Positions 48,381-59,273 of a stretch of DNA of 64,000 nt are shown here, one piece after another; positions within the stretch are counted from its first letter, which is position 1; every line of letters begins with the position of its first letter. The notes beneath the pieces were generated by a model that did no database searches, was not told where the DNA came from, and saw only the letters and a program-made list of their open reading frames with translations. The position numbers and the translations under genes were made by a program. Origin of the DNA: Echiichthys vipera (lineage: Eukaryota; Chordata; Actinopteri; Perciformes; Trachinidae); the NCBI GenBank assembly GCA_963691815.1, contig OY829649.1:32929112-32993111 (forward strand), written 5' to 3'.

Positions 48381-48392
48381 TGTATTTGCTTG

Positions 48393-48864
48393 AGCCAGTT
48401 GAGGTGGTTCAGGATCATCTAGTAAGGATGCCCCCTGGGCGCCTCCCTAGGGAGGTGTTCCAGGCACGTCCAGCTGGGAGGAGGCCTCGGGGAAGACCCA
48501 GGACCAGGTGGAGAGATTAGATCTCCACACTGGCCTGGGAACGCCTCAGGATCCCCCAGTTAGAGCTGGTTAATGTGGCCCGGGAAAGGGAAGTTTGGGG
48601 TCCCCTGCTAAAGCTGCTGCCCCCGCGACCCGACCCCGGATAAGCGGTTAAAGATGAGATGAGATGAGAGATGAGATGGGCACTGGAACCAATGCTAATA
48701 CGGCACCAGTCTCTCCAGGACCAGTATCTACAGGAATGAATGGCAATGCAGAGTTTGCTGCATTGTTTCAGTGCCACTTAAATGCCTGTAGTGCCCTGTT
48801 AAAGTTAACGTTAGCCACCCGTTAGCGACTAGCTATAAGATAAGAGGCTGATGATGAGATGAGA
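48393..48864 (+). mobile_element. LINE 3' end with apparent 3' transduction (copy 6)
   Basis: A perfect 12-bp target duplication TGTATTTGCTTG flanks the whole 472 bp (48381-48392 and 48865-48876). Inside lie a 5'-truncated LINE ending in a first GATGA tail at about 48678, about 160 bp of unrelated sequence (48679-48838), and a second terminal motif GATAAGAGGCTGATGATGAG with a GATGA tail. The simplest reading is read-through of the source element into its flank and co-insertion of both. Confidence 0.85.
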
Positions 48865-48919
48865 TGTATTTGCTTGTGTGTGTTTTTAGGTGGAAAAGTG
48901 GGTTTAAGTGCACGTCTGT

Positions 48920-48920
<1 letters not shown>

Positions 48921-48962
<42 letters not shown>
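48921..48962. repeat. GT microsatellite
   Basis: A perfect (GT)n run of about 20 units. Confidence 0.97.
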
Positions 48963-48964
<2 letters not shown>

Positions 48965-49386
48965 GTTGTTGGCCACTTAATAATATGTCAAGAAGCTAAA
49001 TACAGCAAAGCACACATTGAAGATCCTCACTTTATTACAGGTTTGGTCTTTTCTCCGTCTCCGACACTAGAATGACATTCGCTGTAGGTTAGTTTCATCA
49101 TGTCGCTCCCTTTTATACCCGTGGTATTAATTAACCCTTTTCTGCAGAGATACAAATATAATCATCTGAATTGGAAGAGTAAGATAAATGTAGTGGAGTG
49201 AAAAGTAGAGTATTTCCCACTGGATTGTAGTGGAGTAGAAGTAGCGTGAAAAGAAAATACTAAAACAAGCTCCTCAAATTTGTACTATAAGTTAATTATA
49301 TTGTGATATAATACCGTTATTGCCTATGCTTCAAATTATACTGTGATACACATGTTTAGACCATACCGTACAGCCCTAGCGTATAG
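48963..49386. other. unique non-coding DNA
   Basis: No gene or recognised repeat was found. Confidence 0.45.
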
Positions 49387-50422
49387 GGCCGCACGGTGAT
49401 TGGAGGGTTAGCACTGTTGCCTCACAGCAAGAGGCTTCCGGTTTGAATCCAGGCTGGGGCCCTTCAGTGTGGAGTTTGCTTCTTCTCCTTGTGCCTGCTT
49501 GGGGTTTTTTTTCTGGGTACTCCAGCTTCATGCCACAGTCCAAAGACATGCAGGTGTGTGTGGATGGTCGGCCAAAACAATACAGAAGTTGTGCGGTTAC
49601 AGGAAAACACGTCTTTGTGTGGACGGGCCCTAAAGTATCCGTCAGTGTGAATGTGTGTGTGAATGGTTCTCTGTGTCTGCCCTAAGAGCGTACTCACACT
49701 GTCCTTCCGCACCGCGCCCCGGGCTTAAGGGTACTTGTCCCCCCTCCCTCTCCCCCCGCGCCCCAGCCCCGTTTGTACTCACACTGCCTGGGCCTCGGCC
49801 AATGCTTCTTGCTGTCCATACGCCATCACGCCGTAACACGTCACACACATTGATCGCGTGTGTGTGGCTTTGTTTCCAAATCTTTCCACAGACCTCAGAG
49901 TTTTTGTGCGTCTTGTCGACTGTTTTTGAATCTTTTCATCCGACCAAATCTCAACCAAACCAACGTGAACCTTTCACCGCCATTGTTGTTGTTGTTAAAT
50001 GTCCGCGCATGGTCCGTCCTTCTATTTACATGTCCGAACAGGCGGACATAACGCTACTGCCGTAGGGCTCGTGCTCGTGCTCGCACACGTGCGCACGCTT
50101 GTGCTCGCACACGTGCGCACGCTCGTGCTCGTACATGTGCAAACGGCTCCGCTAAAGCCCACCTCTTTCAAGCGGGCCGTGGACGGTCCACTGGCCGCAG
50201 TTATGCGCGGAACGGGTGCACTCACACTGCTTAAAGGTACTAGGCTTTAGCTGAAAAACCGGTTTTGGCCCCGGCCAGAAGGACAGTGTGAGTGCGCTCT
50301 AAGATAGACTGGCATCCCGTCCAGAGTGTACTTCGCCTTGCACCCAATGTCAGCTGGGATCCCCCCCCCCCACCCCTTGCAACTTGACTGGGATAAGCGG
50401 TTGTAGTTAGATGGATGGATGG
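49387..50422 (+). mobile_element. SINE copy 9, split by Harbinger copy F
   Basis: The head is at 49387 (GCCGCACGGTGATTGGAGGG) with B box GGTTTGAATCC. It continues to CTGTGTCTGCCC, is interrupted by the Harbinger element, and resumes at GATAGACTGGCATCCCGTCC. It ends in a GGATGGATGG tail. A further insert of about 65-80 bp at about 49568-49650 (AACACGTCTTTGTGTGGACG, GGCCCTAAA) is foreign to the SINE consensus and resembles the end of yet another DNA element. Confidence 0.88.
49686..50299 (-). mobile_element. PIF/Harbinger-type element inside SINE (copy F, SANT-deleted subfamily)
   Basis: The ends GAGCGTACTCACACTGTCC and GGACAGTGTGAGTGCGCTC are flanked by TAA at 49683-49685 and 50300-50302. It shares with copy B the missing DAEVECLL stretch, the (GTT)n block and the right-end variant. 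An extra tandem unit of GTGCTCGCACACGTGCGCAC type near 50080-50125 makes it the longest copy. Confidence 0.9.
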
Positions 50423-53379
50423 AAAGGGCATTATCAAACTGTCTGAATGGGAGAGGGGCCAGACACACCTGCCTGCTTCCCAGTCTTATAACAAAATAAT
50501 TTCCCGCTGGGATTTTAAAAGTATTTCTGATTCGGATTATAAAGGTTTTTGTTTTGTGTTACTGGAGTTTTCACCTCTTATATAGAACATGTATCCTAAA
50601 AGAGGTGGTGTGTGCTTTAGGAAATGGTTGGCAGTAATGTGAAGTATACACAGCTAAGCTTGCAAAACTACTGGTTCTTCGAGATTCAAAACGGATTTCT
50701 TCAAGTTCATGCTGAGGTTAGCATGAATTTACCCATGAGTATCTCGAATGGGAGTGTGTTTTTATGTCCGGTTCTTTTAGTGTCTCCAACACCTCTACTC
50801 TGAGTTCACTCAGTGGTCTCCCAGTTCTACCCAAAGCCTTTTCCTGCATTTCTGTTCAGCCAGTCTTTCTCCTTCAGTGTCAAGGATTAGTCTGACAACT
50901 CCTGACTCTCTGCCTTTCAAACGAGGAGGATTCCTGCTGAAAAGCTGAGAGGGTGCTCGCCATGTAAAGCCGATACTCACACTGCTGACGCTCCTCATCC
51001 TTGCCCTCTGCCTATCTCTCAGCTCCTGTAAAAAATCCATGAGAGGTCCCCAGTGATCCCATAGATGTGAGAAGAAGAGTGTGTGGTTTTAAAGGACTTT
51101 GGCTGTGGAGCGGCTGTGTGAAATAGTAATGTCCAGCTCAGCCAGGAGGCCCAGCGAGGTAAAGCGTATAGCGCTGGCTGCTTGATCTTTCAGGAAACCT
51201 TTCTTCCCGTGTCCATTTTACTAAAGTTTGCAAAGGATTGATGCTGAGGCAAGTTATCAATCCAGTGGCAGAAGTGGGCTGTGGTTTTGAGACACAGTAG
51301 TGTCAGTTAACCCTTTGAGTTTAGTGGAGTATCTTCAAATGCTTCATATTGCAACCAAAACTAAATGGTAATGTACATTTTTCAACAGTAATAGTAATAC
51401 TAAAAGTATTTAAAGTCATAATCCGTAAGATTTGGGATACCTTGTTTCTAGCGGCCTCTTTGGTGGTAAGATGTAATTGCAGGCGAGACTGGTCACAGCC
51501 ACGATGCGTGTGTTGACTTTTTTTTGTCACTTTCATACATAAAATAAGTCATTGAGACATTTTATTTTGTGTATAAACTATTATCGGAGATATCCCAGAG
51601 AGTCGCTAACAGTCGCTAACAGCCGGGCCGAGGCTAACACTGATTAGCTCCTGGCATTACGGTGTAGGCATTAAAACAGCTTTTTTTAACCACGAATACT
51701 GCTCAAGATAACACCAAACCTCTGCAGTAGCATGATACTAGCCTCTACACATAAAACTAAGCACCGACAACGTAGTTAGCGAACCAGGAGTTTATTTTAC
51801 TCCTCTACATTTATTATTTTTGGATTAGCCTAGAGTAGGTGGTGACTGCTGGAGCCACTGGGAAGAGCCCCCTTTGAGCTTCATTTTGGCTCTTCAGAAA
51901 CCTGTGGGTGACATCACAGAGACTACATCCATATATTATACAGTCTATGGCTCATCCACACCAGTGACAGACTCTCTAATTCTGTTAACAATACAATACA
52001 GAACCTTGAACCTATTGTGTAAGTGTAACGGTATAGCAATTCTGAGGTTTGTCTGCACTTGGCTTTAAAAGGACAGGTTTGCATTGAGAGTGACTCAGCA
52101 TATCCATGCTACCAAGAACCCAATGAGCACAGAGACAACTTTACAAATTTGTCAATATGTTATTTGTGGTTGAACCCCTCTGTATTGGGGGGTGCAATGA
52201 GCTAGGCTAGGTCATGTAAATAACCCATTGTTATCCTTTATTATGGTAGTGTTTCCCTTTAAATATGTCTCGATCCTTCCTTGCATATTTAAACAGGCCA
52301 TGTAGCGTTGATTGCCCTGGCATGTGTCTAAGAGATTGTTGATTTGAATCTGTTTTTGTTCAACACGGTCCCCTGGCTCCCAGGCATTGTCAGCCAGCCT
52401 GAGCCGACAGTACCACCGCCATGTCATCTGTGTCCCTGTATGCAGATTGATACCCAGGGCATTTATCAGCTGCAGGTCCACCGCACTGAGCCTCATGTTA
52501 AGTCAGGTGGAAACCTGTGACTGGCAGCACACAGGGTGAGGGGGCATTTTAGAGGCAGTGTTAAAATTAACCAGCGTAATGAGGAAATAAGTGACTTACT
52601 GGCGTGGCAGTCATTTCCTTCATTAAGGCTGATATTTATGAGCATCCATCAGGAGTGGCGCAGTCAACGCCACGGCTCCAGGTTTATGGAGCGTGGATTG
52701 TCACCTTGTTCCAATTATCTGCTACCTTTGAATGTGCTGAATGTTTAAACACTGAGAGAAGAGGACATGGCACATCATTAGTTGCTGTGCAATGTGGGGA
52801 AAAAAAGGGTGAAAGGAGAGGCTCGTTTTGGCTCTGCGGTGACGGTTATATTTATTCATCATAGCAGCAATTAGTTGATTAGAGTAAGGACGCTCAGTGG
52901 CGAGGAAGGTGTTGATGGAGGAGAATTACATGCCCCTACCATTAAATATGTTAGTGCTTTAAATAGTGTTGGAGCAGGGTTTCTCTCTGGTTGAACAGTT
53001 TCTGTTTCATTAGCAGGCTTCCACGTACATTTGTGAAAGCAATAAACGCTGTTTTCTTAAAATCAGCACTGGTATTCATGCTGCTGTTTCTGATGTTGTC
53101 AGTGATTAATAGACTAAATATAAATCTGTCTTTATTGTCTTCAAATAGCCTGTTTTTCAAACGTACTGTACAGTAATCCTCTAAGACTTGAAGCACCTAA
53201 TAGTAGAAATTAACAAATGATTCTAAAGTTTTTTAGAAGCTTAAAACAAAGATGTCATTGTAAAGAAGTGGGTTTGAAAACTCATTAAAACAGTTAATTG
53301 GGTACTGTGTTACATATAGACACAATGTGCACACGGGTGAAGAATAAAGAAGACAACTAAATAAACGGAGCCACAGATT
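50423..53379. other. non-coding DNA, probable old repeat at 51410-51960
   Basis: The 51410-51960 part contains TTAAAGTCATAATCCGTAAG, a tandem AGTCGCTAACAGTCGCTAAC and TATTATACAGTCTATGGCTC, phrases common in fish dispersed repeats, but no termini could be paired. The rest shows no exon or known element. Confidence 0.4.
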
Positions 53380-53669
53380 CTCCGTGATCCGCGAGGAGCT
53401 CGGAGTAGAGCCGCTGATCCTTTGCGTTGAAAGGAGCCAGTTGAGGTGGTTCAGGATCATCTGGTAAGGATGAACCCTGGGCGCCTCCCTAGGGAGGTGT
53501 TCCAGGCACGTCCAGCTGGGAGGAGGCCTCGGGGAAGACCCAGGACCAGGTGGAGAGATTAGATCTCCACACTGGCCTGGGAACGCCTCAGGATCCCCCA
53601 GTTAGAGCTGGTTAATGTGGCCCGGGAAAGGGAAGTTTGGGGTCCCCTGCTAAAGCTGCTGCCTCCGCA
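53380..53669 (+). mobile_element. LINE 3' end lacking its tail (copy 7)
   Basis: Begins near the block encoding REELGVEPL and continues to CTGCTGCCTCCGCAG, where it stops before the CCCGACCCCGGATAAG signal. It is truncated at both ends, so the 3' loss came after insertion or by another route. Confidence 0.88.
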
Positions 53670-53981
53670 GAGTATCAGAGGAAACCATCAGGACCCCATT
53701 CACCTTCTCTCAAGTCTATCTCAAACCAATGCTCACATCCTCATGTGTATTGAAAAAGTGACTGGTCGCTGTGTTACTTTCCAGGTTTGTACTGAAGGTT
53801 CTTTAACTTTGGGATACATTACCTTGGTTCAGACGTTTGAACCCTCACATTTGCTTTGCCTGAACTTTAGAATAGACAGAGAAGCGACTCTGGATTTAGT
53901 CCCTTGTCATTTCCACTGGAGTTGTCTAAATGAATCCCATATCTGACTGTATTGAAGCGTGAACCTCTAACATGTAAACTT
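53670..53981. other. unique non-coding DNA
   Basis: No gene was recognised. The open frame crossing it starts inside the LINE and has no known domain. Confidence 0.4.
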
Positions 53982-54140
53982 GGCAGTAGCTCAGTCCATA
54001 GTCGACTTGGCTGGGAACCATAGGTTCGCTGGTTCATGGAGTGTGGATTGGTGGCTGGAGAGGTGCCAGTTTATCTCCTGGGCACTGCCGAGGTGCTCTT
54101 GAGCAAGGCACCGAACTCCCAAATGCTCGGGCCGCTGCTG
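53982..54140 (+). mobile_element. second tRNA SINE family, 5' part
   Basis: GGCAGTAGCTCAGTCCATAG, GACTTGGCTGGGAACCATAG and GGATTGGTGGCTGGAGAGGT match the copy at 63298. The B box is partly deleted (GGTTCATGGAG) and the 3' end is missing. Confidence 0.75.
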
Positions 54141-55505
54141 TGTTCTTAACTTGACCACCAGGCATGTTTAGAGTTTTTTAAATGGTTATTGTAAAGGTTC
54201 AACAACCTCATAATCTACTGAGTGTGTAATCATTCAATAATCTAATACATACAGTACAGTGATTAAAAAAAACACCCATGGGACGTTGTTCGAATGCTAT
54301 TTTCCTGGCTGCTGCTGCTGCGGTGATAAACCTCCACATTACCCTCTTCCAGTTCACAGGGTTATTTAAAAAGTACATTTAATGCTCATTGTTTTGTTGA
54401 GACTGCATTACAGTTAATAGCAGCCATTATTTATCCACCGTACCTCTAAGTACTCCACGTATACATTTATATGGTAAAATTGAAAATCTACTGGTGGTAA
54501 CAGTCGTGAAACAGTCAGATGTTAATATGTGCCACTGAAAGATGATGCACGATGAGCAGCTCGTGTCGGGGCTGTCTGGTTGGATTAGTAACGTGCGCTC
54601 GGGAAGAGAAACTTTGCTCAGATGGAAGAAAACGCCTGCAAAGTTCGCCCGAGTCACAGCACAGTGTGCACACGGTCGTCAGCGAAGATCCTTTAAAAAT
54701 AGCTCTGAGACAGATACGTGTTGACAAGGCACAGATTGCAGCAGGTTACACAAAGAATCCAACGGTTTGCCTGAAGATGAGAACGATAATAACCTGCAAA
54801 GTGTCAAAATAAATTGTTTCTTGTGGAAAAAAGAAGAAGAAACAGCCTCTATTCGATACAAAGGAATGGGAGGAGGAGAGGTAGAGCTGAGATGAAGGCA
54901 ACCGCAGTGTTTGTGTGTGTGTGTGTGTGTGTAAAAACAGCTGGTGGTAGCTGGCGTAATAGCTTGCCTCCGCATGTGGTGATGTATGTAGATAAAGCGC
55001 CGTCCCTCTGAGGGCAAAACTCCGGCTCAAGCTGCACGGCTGCCTGCGATTTCCACGCACAGCGATATCACGCCACATTGGTTTCTCCGCGGAACACTCC
55101 GTCGCTGTTGTTTTGTTTTTTAAAAATGTCATGTATGACATAAATACGTAATTGAGTGTAAATGTATCAAAGGAAGCGGCGCTGGAAAGCAAATCTTCCA
55201 GGGGTCCGTTTCTCATCAGATGTGTTCACTGGCCCGAGTTCCTCCGCAGAAAGGAATAATGAATTGATTTCACGCGCTGTCCCCAAATCCATCATCCGGC
55301 GTCCCTCATCCTCCGTCGTACATCAGCACGAAACAATCTCATCTCCATCTGTTTAGAGGTCTGTTTGCAACCCGTTATTCACTGATCATGTAGACATTTG
55401 TGGAGTTGGTGGGTGTTCGGTCATGTTTATCATTGCAGTCATACCTGTGTCTCATGTTTTCCACTTATCACACACATTTACCTGTCATTTACCTATTTCT
55501 ACAGA
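54141..55505. other. unique non-coding DNA with short GT tract
   Basis: A GT run lies at 54911-54932. Several open frames overlap on both strands at 54542-55216. None has a recognised domain or consistent splice sites. Confidence 0.4.
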
Positions 55506-55958
55506 AGAATCTTCCCGTATCGGACAAGTTCATGCTTTAACACAAAATGTAACTCATGCCACCTAATAGAGAGTTTCGCCGGAATAGTTTGACGGGTCAT
55601 TCATTCATTCATCTTCAGCCTCTTGTCCCTGTCGGGGTCGCGGGGGGCTGGAGCCGATCCCAGCTGACATCGGGCGTGAGGCGGGGTCCACCCTGGACAG
55701 GACGCCAGTCTATCACAGGACACATAGAGACGAACAGAGACAGACAACCATTCACACCTACGGGTGATTTAGAGTCATCAATGAACCGAACACCTGCACG
55801 TCTTTGGACTGTGGGAGGAAACCGGAGAACCCGGAGAAAACCCACACAGACACGGGGAGAACATGCAGAGGCAACAGTGCTAACCACCACACCACCGTGT
55901 AGCCTTAGTTTGACGGGTATTGAATATTATTTATTTACTTCTAATAATAAGATCCAAA
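55506..55958 (+). repeat. repeat R, copy occupied by a SINE
   Basis: Homologous to 10185-10318, but split at TAGTTTGACGGGT by a SINE on the minus strand (55598-55905). The 13-mer appears on both sides (55585-55597 and 55906-55918). The right part runs into a 5'-truncated SINE at the same point as in the 10-kb copy. Confidence 0.85.
55598..55905 (-). mobile_element. SINE copy 10 with verified empty site
   Basis: Reversed GAATGA tail, body and head (GCTAACCACCACACCACCGTGTAGCC). An internal deletion removes the B-box region between ACATGCAGAG and GCAACAGTGC. It is flanked by the 13-bp duplication TAGTTTGACGGGT, and the paralogue at 10264-10276 has one copy of that site and no SINE. Confidence 0.95.
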
Positions 55959-56104
55959 TTGAATCCCGGCTGGGGCCCTTCTGTGTGGAGTTTGCATGTT
56001 GTCCCCGTGTCTGCGTGGGTTTTCTCCGGGTTCTCCAGTTTCCTCCCACAGTCCAAAGACGTGCACGTGTTAGGTTAATTGATGACTCTAAATCACCCGT
56101 GAAT
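55959..56104 (+). mobile_element. SINE copy 11, truncated at both ends, fused to repeat R
   Basis: Starts GAATCCCGGCTGGGGCCC as in copy 3 and ends within the body near AAATCACCCGTGAATGGG. Confidence 0.88.
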
Positions 56105-56204
56105 GGGTGTGCATAAGACTGACATCTGCCACCTGGCATGAATTTGAAGGTGTCTCTATGAATGTTTGTCATTGTTAGGATTCGGTCAGTTTTGACACTA
56201 TAAT

Positions 56205-56540
56205 GGGGCAACATGGTGGTGTGTTGGTTGGCACTGTCGCTTCACAGCGAGGGGGCCCTTCTGTGTGGAGTTTGCATGTTGTCCCGTGTCTGCGTGGGTT
56301 TTTCCGGGTTCTCCGGTTTCCTCCCACAGTCCAAAGACGTGCAGGTGTTCGGTTCATTGATGACTCTAAATCACCCGTAGGTGTGAATGGTTGTCTGTCT
56401 CTGTTCGTCTCTGTGTGCCCTGTGATAGACTGGCGTCCTGTCCAGGGTGGACCCCACCTCACGCCCGATGTCAGCTGGGATCAGCTCCAGCCCCCCCACG
56501 ACCCCGACAGGGATGAGAGGTTGAAGATGAATGAATGAAT
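56205..56540 (+). mobile_element. SINE copy 12
   Basis: The head GGCAACATGGTGGTGTGTTG is followed by the body. The B-box region is deleted (GCGAGGGGGCCCTTCTG). It ends GGATGAGAGGTTGAAGATGA and a GAATGA tail. No clear target duplication. Confidence 0.9.
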
Positions 56541-57423
56541 AATAAGATCTAAATGTACCAAACATGATACAATATTGTCAAAGTATTAAGTTACACAACA
56601 TGCTCATATTACATTTTCAGGAATTGTATCTGTGCCTTTAGCTAGGGAAGGAAGATCTTTTAAATTAGAATGAGGTCTTGTGAATCTCGGGCCCTAGGAA
56701 TGCATCTTTATCGTTCAACAGCAAGACAGTACAACGGAAGATCATTTACACTTATAAGTCTGTTTATGAGTATAGCTGGTCACACAATAATGTTTTAATA
56801 TTGGACATTAAATGGATCAAACCAAGCATGATTTGTATTGTAACCCCAGCTTCAACAGAATAAGTTTAACTAAGTCTAAACAGAGTCTAAGTCCTCATAA
56901 CTCAACAACAGAATTGGGCGACTGACAAAACATATTACAGCCAGAATGCATGGGCCACAACAGTTATTTAAAAAACTGCTGCACAGACTCCCTCTTTGTA
57001 GCGTTTGGCTGCTGCCAGCTTCCCTGTGTGCATGTTGAGTTCTGCCAAATGGTAATACAGTTGGTTCTGCAGGGTTTGGGTGTGGAGGCTGGATATAATG
57101 GATGTGCTGCAGACGAGCTGCAGATGTGCCGCGGACGTGCCGCACGTTTGCTGCAGCCGGGCCCCATGTATTTTTGCCGCAAGACCGTTCTATTTAACTG
57201 CGTGAAACCACTGCTCAGTTGTTGTGGACTGATTAAGTTTAGGAAACAGAACGACATGGTTAGAAAAAGATCATGGATTGACTTAAAATGAGTCACAGGT
57301 GGAACTACGTCACAGGGTGAATCACACAAAATGTCTGACCCATGCACCACCCCGACCGTCCTCCTTATAAGGAGTTTGGGGCTCTTTTAACTACGTCACC
57401 TTACTTTCTCATTGCTCCCAACG
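56541..57423. other. unique non-coding DNA
   Basis: No gene was recognised. Overlapping open frames on both strands at 56950-57350 lack any known domain. Confidence 0.45.
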
Positions 57424-57427
57424 TTAA

Positions 57428-57917
57428 AGGTGCATTCTGCAACGTTTGTTTGATCATATTCACTGAGGCCGATACTATGCTCCGATAGAACAACAAAAAA
57501 AGTGCCTTTATGTGCACGTAGAGCTTGTTGTTTGTGTTGCAAAAGTCCTCCTGTCCACTCAGCGCAGGGCTGACCCTCGGGCACAGTTCGTTCACACGCC
57601 ACAGATCCCCCCTCCCCACTTGTGAATGTTACAATATCACAGGCACACGCCTCAAGCTAGGCATACGCTAAATGACGTTAGCAGCTGCTATCTATGAGTA
57701 AGTTAGCCAGCCTACTACCATGTAGCATGTACTCCATGCCCCTTATTGATGAGAGAAGACACGGGCGCGTTCACAGGAACCTGGTGCACGTGCACTGACG
57801 AGCACTTGATTGGAGAGAGCGAACAAGCTTGGTGCTAAAGGGGGAGGAGCGTGAGAGTTGTAAACATTCGAAATTTAACTGAGTCAACTCGATCTGCCAG
57901 ATTTACCGACTGCAGCT
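57428..57917. mobile_element. TTAA-flanked inverted-repeat element, different family
   Basis: It starts AGGTGCATTCTGCAACG after TTAA (57424-57427) and ends GACTGCAGCT before TTAA (57918-57921). The reversed right end reads AGCTGCAGTC, an imperfect match. There is no transposase. The exact TTAA on both sides is the main support. Confidence 0.55.
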
Positions 57918-57921
57918 TTAA

Positions 57922-59273
57922 ATACTATGAGAGTAAATTTGAATGTAATTTGTTACTTCTGCCTCTGATATTCACCACTAGTGTTCACCCATAATTACAC
58001 GCCATTACCTGCTTTTACAGCACAAAGACCATCTCCATGTATGCCATTAATGTTTCCACATTAACATATCATCTACGTTACCATGCCACTAAATGGAGGA
58101 TTTGATGATAATGCATCCGCAGCAGCCCTGTTAGTGTCTCGCTTTCTTCAAGTATTCAACACAAATACAATATAATTGTGGTATGAATAGCTAAATGAAG
58201 TGTGTGTAGCAGCAATATGATAAAGACATCTGCTGTACCTGTCCTGCAGAAAGTAATGTCAGCGTCATATTTCCATCCACTCACCTCCCTGCCTGTTTGT
58301 TTTATGTGTGGCCTCCCTGTACACCTGCATCCTTTCATTTACCCTTTTAACGAGGACAACATTGATTGAGAGAGGTGGTGAGAGAGCCGATTCGATTTCA
58401 GGGGACAGAATTGGATTTGATGGTGGGGCATAATAGCTTTCATGGGCTTTTTACGGCACTGAATAGCTTAGCTGGAGCTGTCTTGATGGGACTGAGGTGT
58501 GATTCTGAGAAGCATCCTGGGGATGGCAAGAGAACAAACATCCTGTTCCTTATTTTCCACAGCCCGCTGAGGTCTGTGTGCCTTCCCAGTGAAGGCCAGC
58601 ACAGGACGCTGTGTGGGGCCAAGACCCACCTTCAAACGAGAAAAATAAAAGCGCCTCATACAAAGTCTACTCACAACCTAAAATTGATGTTTCCAAAACT
58701 GCGCTTAGATTGATGAGCTGCCACAACGAAGAATAGTCTTGTACTGGGCCTGGGGCTCGCCAAACAGGAAAGAAAGGAGGTAACCTGCTGTGAATTGTTG
58801 TTAAAGACATGGTGGCACGTTGGCCACAGCACAAAGGCCGTTTGTGCGTGCACCGAAATCTAGGCCTTGTGGCTGAGATAAGATGTATTCAGACTCCACA
58901 GCTGCAATTAAGGTAATCAGTGCCTTCTAATTCCTCTTCACTTGGCGAGCTCTGATTTCATTCATCTTAAAATTGCTCTGAGAATAACAGTTTTGCCAGA
59001 ACGGGGGCGGAATTGTACTCTGTGTTTACTTATTATACGTTAGCTTTTGAATTCCCATCATTGTCCACTGAGCATTCATTTAAAATGTGTGAGCAGTTGC
59101 TGTTATGCTGTTGTTTGTAAAACAAATAGTGTTTTTCGCTGCTAAATTGTGCGTCTAACTGAAAAGGCATTTTGGTTTGCCTTCTTTTCTGTCGGACTAG
59201 CCATTCTTAATATTACTGTTCTCATTGTGAAAGAGAAGTGGGATGATGGAGTAACCAAGGTGTTGGTTTGCAG
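57922..59273 (+). other. unc5d intron upstream of the exon
   Basis: Non-coding, with no recognised repeat. A T-rich stretch at about 59180-59230 and the sequence TTGGTTTGCAG lead to the exon acceptor at 59272-59273. The open frame at 58366-58713 shows no known domain. Confidence 0.55.

Noticed and set aside
54542..55216. Several overlapping open frames on both strands
   Set aside because: No domain, no consistent splice sites, and a GT microsatellite lies within. Probably chance.
55556..56116. 186-codon open frame, and similar ones at 14709-15221, 44523-44987 and 28359-28775
   Set aside because: All are translations of the tRNA SINE in one strand or the other. The same peptide text recurs wherever the SINE occurs.
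58366..58713. 115-codon open frame 0.6 kb before the unc5d exon
   Set aside because: No known domain, no signal peptide, and it is not bounded by splice sites consistent with the phase of the next exon.
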